From: Aliiglaciecola sp.
GTDB taxonomy: Bacteria; Pseudomonadota; Gammaproteobacteria; Enterobacterales; Alteromonadaceae
DNA length: 32,889 nucleotides
Assembly: GCA_028356795.1 (NCBI GenBank)
Contig: JAOMVH010000012.1
Span: 1 to 32,889 of the forward strand
Reading direction: 5' to 3'
A program made the translations under genes and the position numbers. Below, in pieces: positions 30,171-32,889 of this stretch. Under the pieces are notes generated by a model. It saw only the letters and a list, made by a program, of their open reading frames with translations, searched no databases and was not told where the DNA came from. Numbering within the stretch: position 1 is the stretch's first letter; each line of letters opens with the position of its first letter.

Positions 30171-30217
30171 TTTCCTAACCAACATCCTGATAAAGATCAT
30201 AGGTCCACCGTATCCAT

Positions 30218-31384
30218 ATGAATGGTCGGATCTACGATCCAACCCTTGGAAGATTCTTGCAGGCTGATCCGCATATTCAGGCTCCAAAGAATTCGCAAAG
30301 TTACAACCGTTATAGCTATGTACTTAATAATCCATTGAGTTATACCGATCCCAGTGGTTACTTCTTCAAGGCCCTCGGAAAGTTTGTCAAAAAGCACTGG
30401 CGTACCATTGTCGCAGTTGGTTTAGCTGCTGTCGGAGGCTATTACGCTCTTACGGCACTTAAAGCTGGAGCAATAGGAACCGCATATGGCATTGCTGCTG
30501 CTACTGGATTTGCATCAGGTTATGTAAGTACAGGGAGCTTGAAAGGAGCACTAACGGGCGCATTTACGTCGATGGCATTTTTGGGAGTTGGACAAGCTAC
30601 TATGGGGATGCATGGTGCCGTGAAAGCTTTAGCGCATGGTGTAACAGGTGGAATTATATCTGACCTTCAAGGAGGAAAGTTTGGTCATGGCTTTATCAGC
30701 GCTGGTCTTACAAAGGGTGCGCAAGTAGCCGGACTTATCTCCGACAAGCTAATACAGGGAATTATAGGCTCAGCACTGGTAGGTGGCACTATTTCAAAAA
30801 TCACAGGTAATAAATTCGCTAATGGAGCTATAACCGCTGCTTTCCAATTTGCAATGAACAGGTTTGTGACCAAAGGCCTACAGTCTCTTCAACCCACAAA
30901 GGTTGTAGTTGAAGCTGCTGGTAAGAAATATGTTTTGGATGCAAGAACCAGAGACCAATTGTGTAGTGGTGCTAGGGCTTGTGAAGCGACTTTAGCTTCT
31001 ACTCCGTCTCACATGGGAATGGCTAGAGTCAGCGGTAATTTATTTACAGACGCAACGACCGAACAATACAAGGCTCTCATGAATGCAATAAAAGTTGATA
31101 TGGCTGATTTTGTTTCAAACTCAGCGAATGCGGTTACTTTGATTGTTCCGGCTTTTGCTGGGCCTGCTCAAGCCATCGGTACTATTGCCGACGGTGTTAA
31201 ACTAATGTACGCAGAGGATACGAATGCTGCGATGTTTGACATACTTACTGGCAAAGCGATGGGAGGAGCCACCAAAGGATTGGGGGAAATGGGGTTCGAT
31301 GGTGTCAACAGAGTAATGTCTAATGATGCGGCAGAAAGATTTTCTGCCGCTGGTGAGCTATTGTACGAGGGAGCAAAGCAGTAA
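30218..31384 (+). CDS. Orphan Rhs C-terminal tip with variable toxin domain, copy 2
   Basis: A 388-aa frame. It starts within the Rhs core end at MNGRIYDPTLGRFLQADPH, followed by SYNRYSYVLNNPLSYTDPSG, hydrophobic Gly/Ala-rich stretches with DLQGGKFGHGF and SKITGNKFANGA, and a variable C-terminus from about residue 225 (KYVLDARTRDQLCSGARACE). About 150 bp at the 5' end are roughly 80% identical to the tip at 16032, and the C-termini are unrelated. The break is again just before HMNG. The toxin type is not recognised. Two downstream genes are immunity candidates. Confidence 0.75.
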   Translation: MNGRIYDPTLGRFLQADPHIQAPKNSQSYNRYSYVLNNPLSYTDPSGYFFKALGKFVKKHWRTIVAVGLAAVGGYYALTALKAGAIGTAYGIAAATGFASGYVSTGSLKGALTGAFTSMAFLGVGQATMGMHGAVKALAHGVTGGIISDLQGGKFGHGFISAGLTKGAQVAGLISDKLIQGIIGSALVGGTISKITGNKFANGAITAAFQFAMNRFVTKGLQSLQPTKVVVEAAGKKYVLDARTRDQLCSGARACEATLASTPSHMGMARVSGNLFTDATTEQYKALMNAIKVDMADFVSNSANAVTLIVPAFAGPAQAIGTIADGVKLMYAEDTNAAMFDILTGKAMGGATKGLGEMGFDGVNRVMSNDAAERFSAAGELLYEGAKQ

Positions 31385-31438
31385 TGGCAACGCTGTATAA
31401 AGCGTGTCTTTAAAAGCGGTGCACCAGCAGGATTGTAA

Positions 31439-31888
31439 ATGAAAACGATATTGTTAGTTTTAACTCTTTTAAGTGTCACTGCTCAATCGAGTGAAAACAG
31501 TGTAAGAGTGAAGGTTTTATTAGAAGAACTAATAATGAGCTTAAATGAAGAGTCTATTGCTCCGCTTGTGGATCTAATGGTCAATGATGAAAGTTTGGAT
31601 TTGGTTAAGGATCTCTTAAGTGAACATGGTAACGTTGTATCTGCAAATTGCTTTATTTCACATACATCAGAAGTTTTCTTTGGATATTTGTGCCACGTGA
31701 CTTACAAAAAACATAGAAGCGGAAACAATATGGTGTTCTATGTATTTAAAGATGAAGAAAAGTATATAGGTACAAGATTGGGAGTGTCTGAAATGCATGG
31801 TGATAAAGACCACTGTTTAAAAAATATCACGGTGGAGGAAGGCTTGTCAGGGCAAATGACGTTCGAACTTGAAAAATGCAATGACTAA
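31439..31888 (+). CDS. Candidate periplasmic immunity protein
   Basis: A 149-aa protein with a short signal peptide (MKTILLVLTLLSVTAQS, cleavage near residue 16-18) and four cysteines in the mature part (ANCFIS, YLCHV, HCLKN, EKCND) that could form disulfides. It starts 54 bp after the rhs tip. A weak ribosome site (CAGGA) precedes it. Exported proteins next to Rhs toxin tips are often cognate immunity proteins. Family not recognised. Confidence 0.55.
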   Translation: MKTILLVLTLLSVTAQSSENSVRVKVLLEELIMSLNEESIAPLVDLMVNDESLDLVKDLLSEHGNVVSANCFISHTSEVFFGYLCHVTYKKHRSGNNMVFYVFKDEEKYIGTRLGVSEMHGDKDHCLKNITVEEGLSGQMTFELEKCND

Positions 31889-31903
31889 TCACTAAAGAGA
31901 CAA

Positions 31904-32257
31904 ATGATGGTCAATGAAAGAGAAAATTATGTTCCTAACCAAGTTTCCAGAAGCAAAAGGTTATTTAATTTGCTCTGGGCGTTTTTGCTGTCCATCTGGG
32001 GTGGGCATGGTTATCTTACAGGGACTCTATGGCTACCTAGTCTCAGGGGGGCTAGTGGATTGCAATATACCAACACTAGTTTAAGTTTAATGATGGTAGC
32101 TATAGTTTTAGGGTGTCTAAATCTGATTGTTCCGATTGTTGACCACTATGATAAAAGGGACAATGAACATGTATATACTAATATTGAGAAAATTTTATCA
32201 ATTAGCAGTGTAATACTAATTGTTACAGCCACAGCGATGGCCCATGGATACATGTAA
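31904..32257 (+). CDS. Small integral membrane protein in rhs module 2
   Basis: A 117-aa protein with AAAGAGA before ATG 31904 (an ATG at 31907 also fits). It has three hydrophobic segments: LLWAFLLSIWGGHGYLTG, LMMVAIVLGCLNLIVPIV and ILSISSVILIVTATAMA. It is only 15 bp after the exported protein and before a terminator, so it belongs to the rhs immunity unit. Function unknown. Confidence 0.5.
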   Translation: MMVNERENYVPNQVSRSKRLFNLLWAFLLSIWGGHGYLTGTLWLPSLRGASGLQYTNTSLSLMMVAIVLGCLNLIVPIVDHYDKRDNEHVYTNIEKILSISSVILIVTATAMAHGYM

Positions 32258-32267
32258 GCCACCTTTC

Positions 32268-32300
32268 GAAACCAAACCCGCTCCGGCGGGATTCGCATTT
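32268..32300 (+). terminator. Terminator-like hairpin after rhs module 2
   Basis: CCCGC (32277-32281) pairs with GCGGG (32286-32290) around TCCG, flanked by A/T pairs with one mismatch and followed by CGCATTT. It is a diverged copy of the terminator at 17683, with the shared lead GAAACCAAACCCGCT, so rhs module units end with the same sequence. Confidence 0.6.
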
Positions 32301-32382
32301 ATGGTGACGATGTGACTTCATATTACGGGAGCGTAGTTAAACAATATGGCAAATTTTTCATCGAATGATTTCCTAGACTCAA

Positions 32383-32814
32383 TTACTTGTTACTGCTTTG
32401 GTCCTTTTTGAAATCCGACTTTACTAAATCCCACATACTTGTGTTTTTTACTTTAAGCCACTCTTCGTATCCTAAAACTTTGATTATTTTGTGCCGCATA
32501 AATCTACTTCTTACCCAAGAGCCAAAGAGGATGTTAATGGCTATTATGAGCAAGGAGATTAAAAGAACAGGAATATAAAGAGACGGTGAAGCTTCGGAGG
32601 TTATATTTTCGTAGTCTTTCAACGCAACAACAAGGTGAGACTGCAAAGTGCTGGTTTCTGAACTCATGTACAACACTAACATAGTCATGATTCCTATTAC
32701 CAAAAGCGTGAAGACAGTAGACGCCCCTTTTCGTATTTTTACTTCAGCGAAAAGTATTCCTATAAAAAAAGACTGTAATAGTCTTTTGAGTTTTTGAAAG
32801 TTAGCCCGGTCCAT
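32383..32814 (-). CDS. Membrane protein of unknown function
   Basis: A 143-aa protein with two hydrophobic segments (VFTLLVIGIMTMLVLYM and LYIPVLLISLLIIAINILFG) and charged ends. It is read opposite to the rhs module. The ribosome site before ATG 32814 is weak. No family recognised. It may be the first gene of the right flank rather than part of the element. Confidence 0.5.
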   Translation of the reverse strand: MDRANFQKLKRLLQSFFIGILFAEVKIRKGASTVFTLLVIGIMTMLVLYMSSETSTLQSHLVVALKDYENITSEASPSLYIPVLLISLLIIAINILFGSWVRSRFMRHKIIKVLGYEEWLKVKNTSMWDLVKSDFKKDQSSNK

Positions 32815-32889
32815 TATTCTCGTCGAGTATAAAACAAATTCAGCTTACGAATATTTCAGCATATTCTCTATTGAAACCCAATCCTAGTT

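Larger units (their letters stand above)
21157..30200 (+). mobile_element. Element 2: same mobility module carrying AbiE and a GHKL-Shedu protein
   Basis: The left end is the core at 21147-21172 with the inverted trio. Mobility genes occupy 21255-26632 in the same order as element 1, and the cargo is 26783-30170. I could not find a four-site right-end array before the rhs tip at 30218, so the right boundary given is only the end of the cargo. The right end may be lost or lie beyond the window. Confidence 0.5.

Noticed and set aside
30202-30229. GGTCCA (30202) and GGTCGG (30224), 22 bp apart, as a right end of element 2
   Set aside because: The second lies in conserved rhs coding sequence, only two sites are present and no core starts 22 bp later; likely chance.

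Overview
This 32.9 kb, AT-rich window looks like a defence and mobile-element island from a gammaproteobacterium. The rhs C-terminal tips, gene styles and codon use suggest a marine genus such as Shewanella, Vibrio, Pseudoalteromonas or Alteromonas, but no housekeeping gene is present to fix the genus.

Layout. (1) 1-600: left flank with an edge-cut minus-strand gene and a HAD-phosphatase remnant. (2) About 693-15968: element 1. It carries a six-gene mobility module: a divergent accessory gene, a small basic protein, an IS21/IstA-like DDE transposase, an IstB-like ATPase, a degenerate TOPRIM/DnaG-core-like protein and a tyrosine recombinase. Its cargo is a Gabija system (GajA and GajB), small orphan genes, a zeta-like kinase and a HAD-like cluster on the minus strand, a frameshifted HEPN-like remnant, and a GHKL-ATPase fused to a Shedu-like PD-(D/E)XK nuclease. 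(3) About 15963-21162: a segment with cargo only. It holds an orphan rhs toxin tip with a membrane immunity candidate, a TIR protein with a companion, and a frameshifted MbcA/ParS-type antitoxin with an unrecognised partner. (4) From about 21157: element 2, with the same six-gene mobility module (diverged), an AbiEi/AbiEii system and a second GHKL-Shedu protein in the same operon. (5) 30218-32257: a second orphan rhs tip with two candidate immunity genes, then a membrane protein gene.

The most striking observation is at the element boundaries. Three loci (604-786, 15876-15978, 21072-21247) share one architecture. Four GGTCCA-type sites are phased at about 22 bp, and a partly palindromic core with a 6-bp centre begins exactly 22 bp after the last of them. 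At two loci, three inverted GGTCCA sites follow, starting exactly 44 bp after the core centre begins. At 15963 the right half is absent and rhs-side DNA follows instead. This resembles arm-type plus core-type sites of a tyrosine recombinase, or RE/LE junctions of a Tn7-like element, and suggests that elements are stacked in tandem at a shared attachment site.

How the parts may work together (inference): the IstA/IstB pair would move the element, the tyrosine recombinase would integrate it or resolve cointegrates at the core, and the cargo slot downstream of the recombinase receives interchangeable anti-phage systems. The twice-seen GHKL-Shedu protein, once behind its own promoter and once behind AbiE, is the best candidate for a poorly described defence protein. 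Several genes carry single frameshifts, some in homopolymers, which could be decay or sequencing error.
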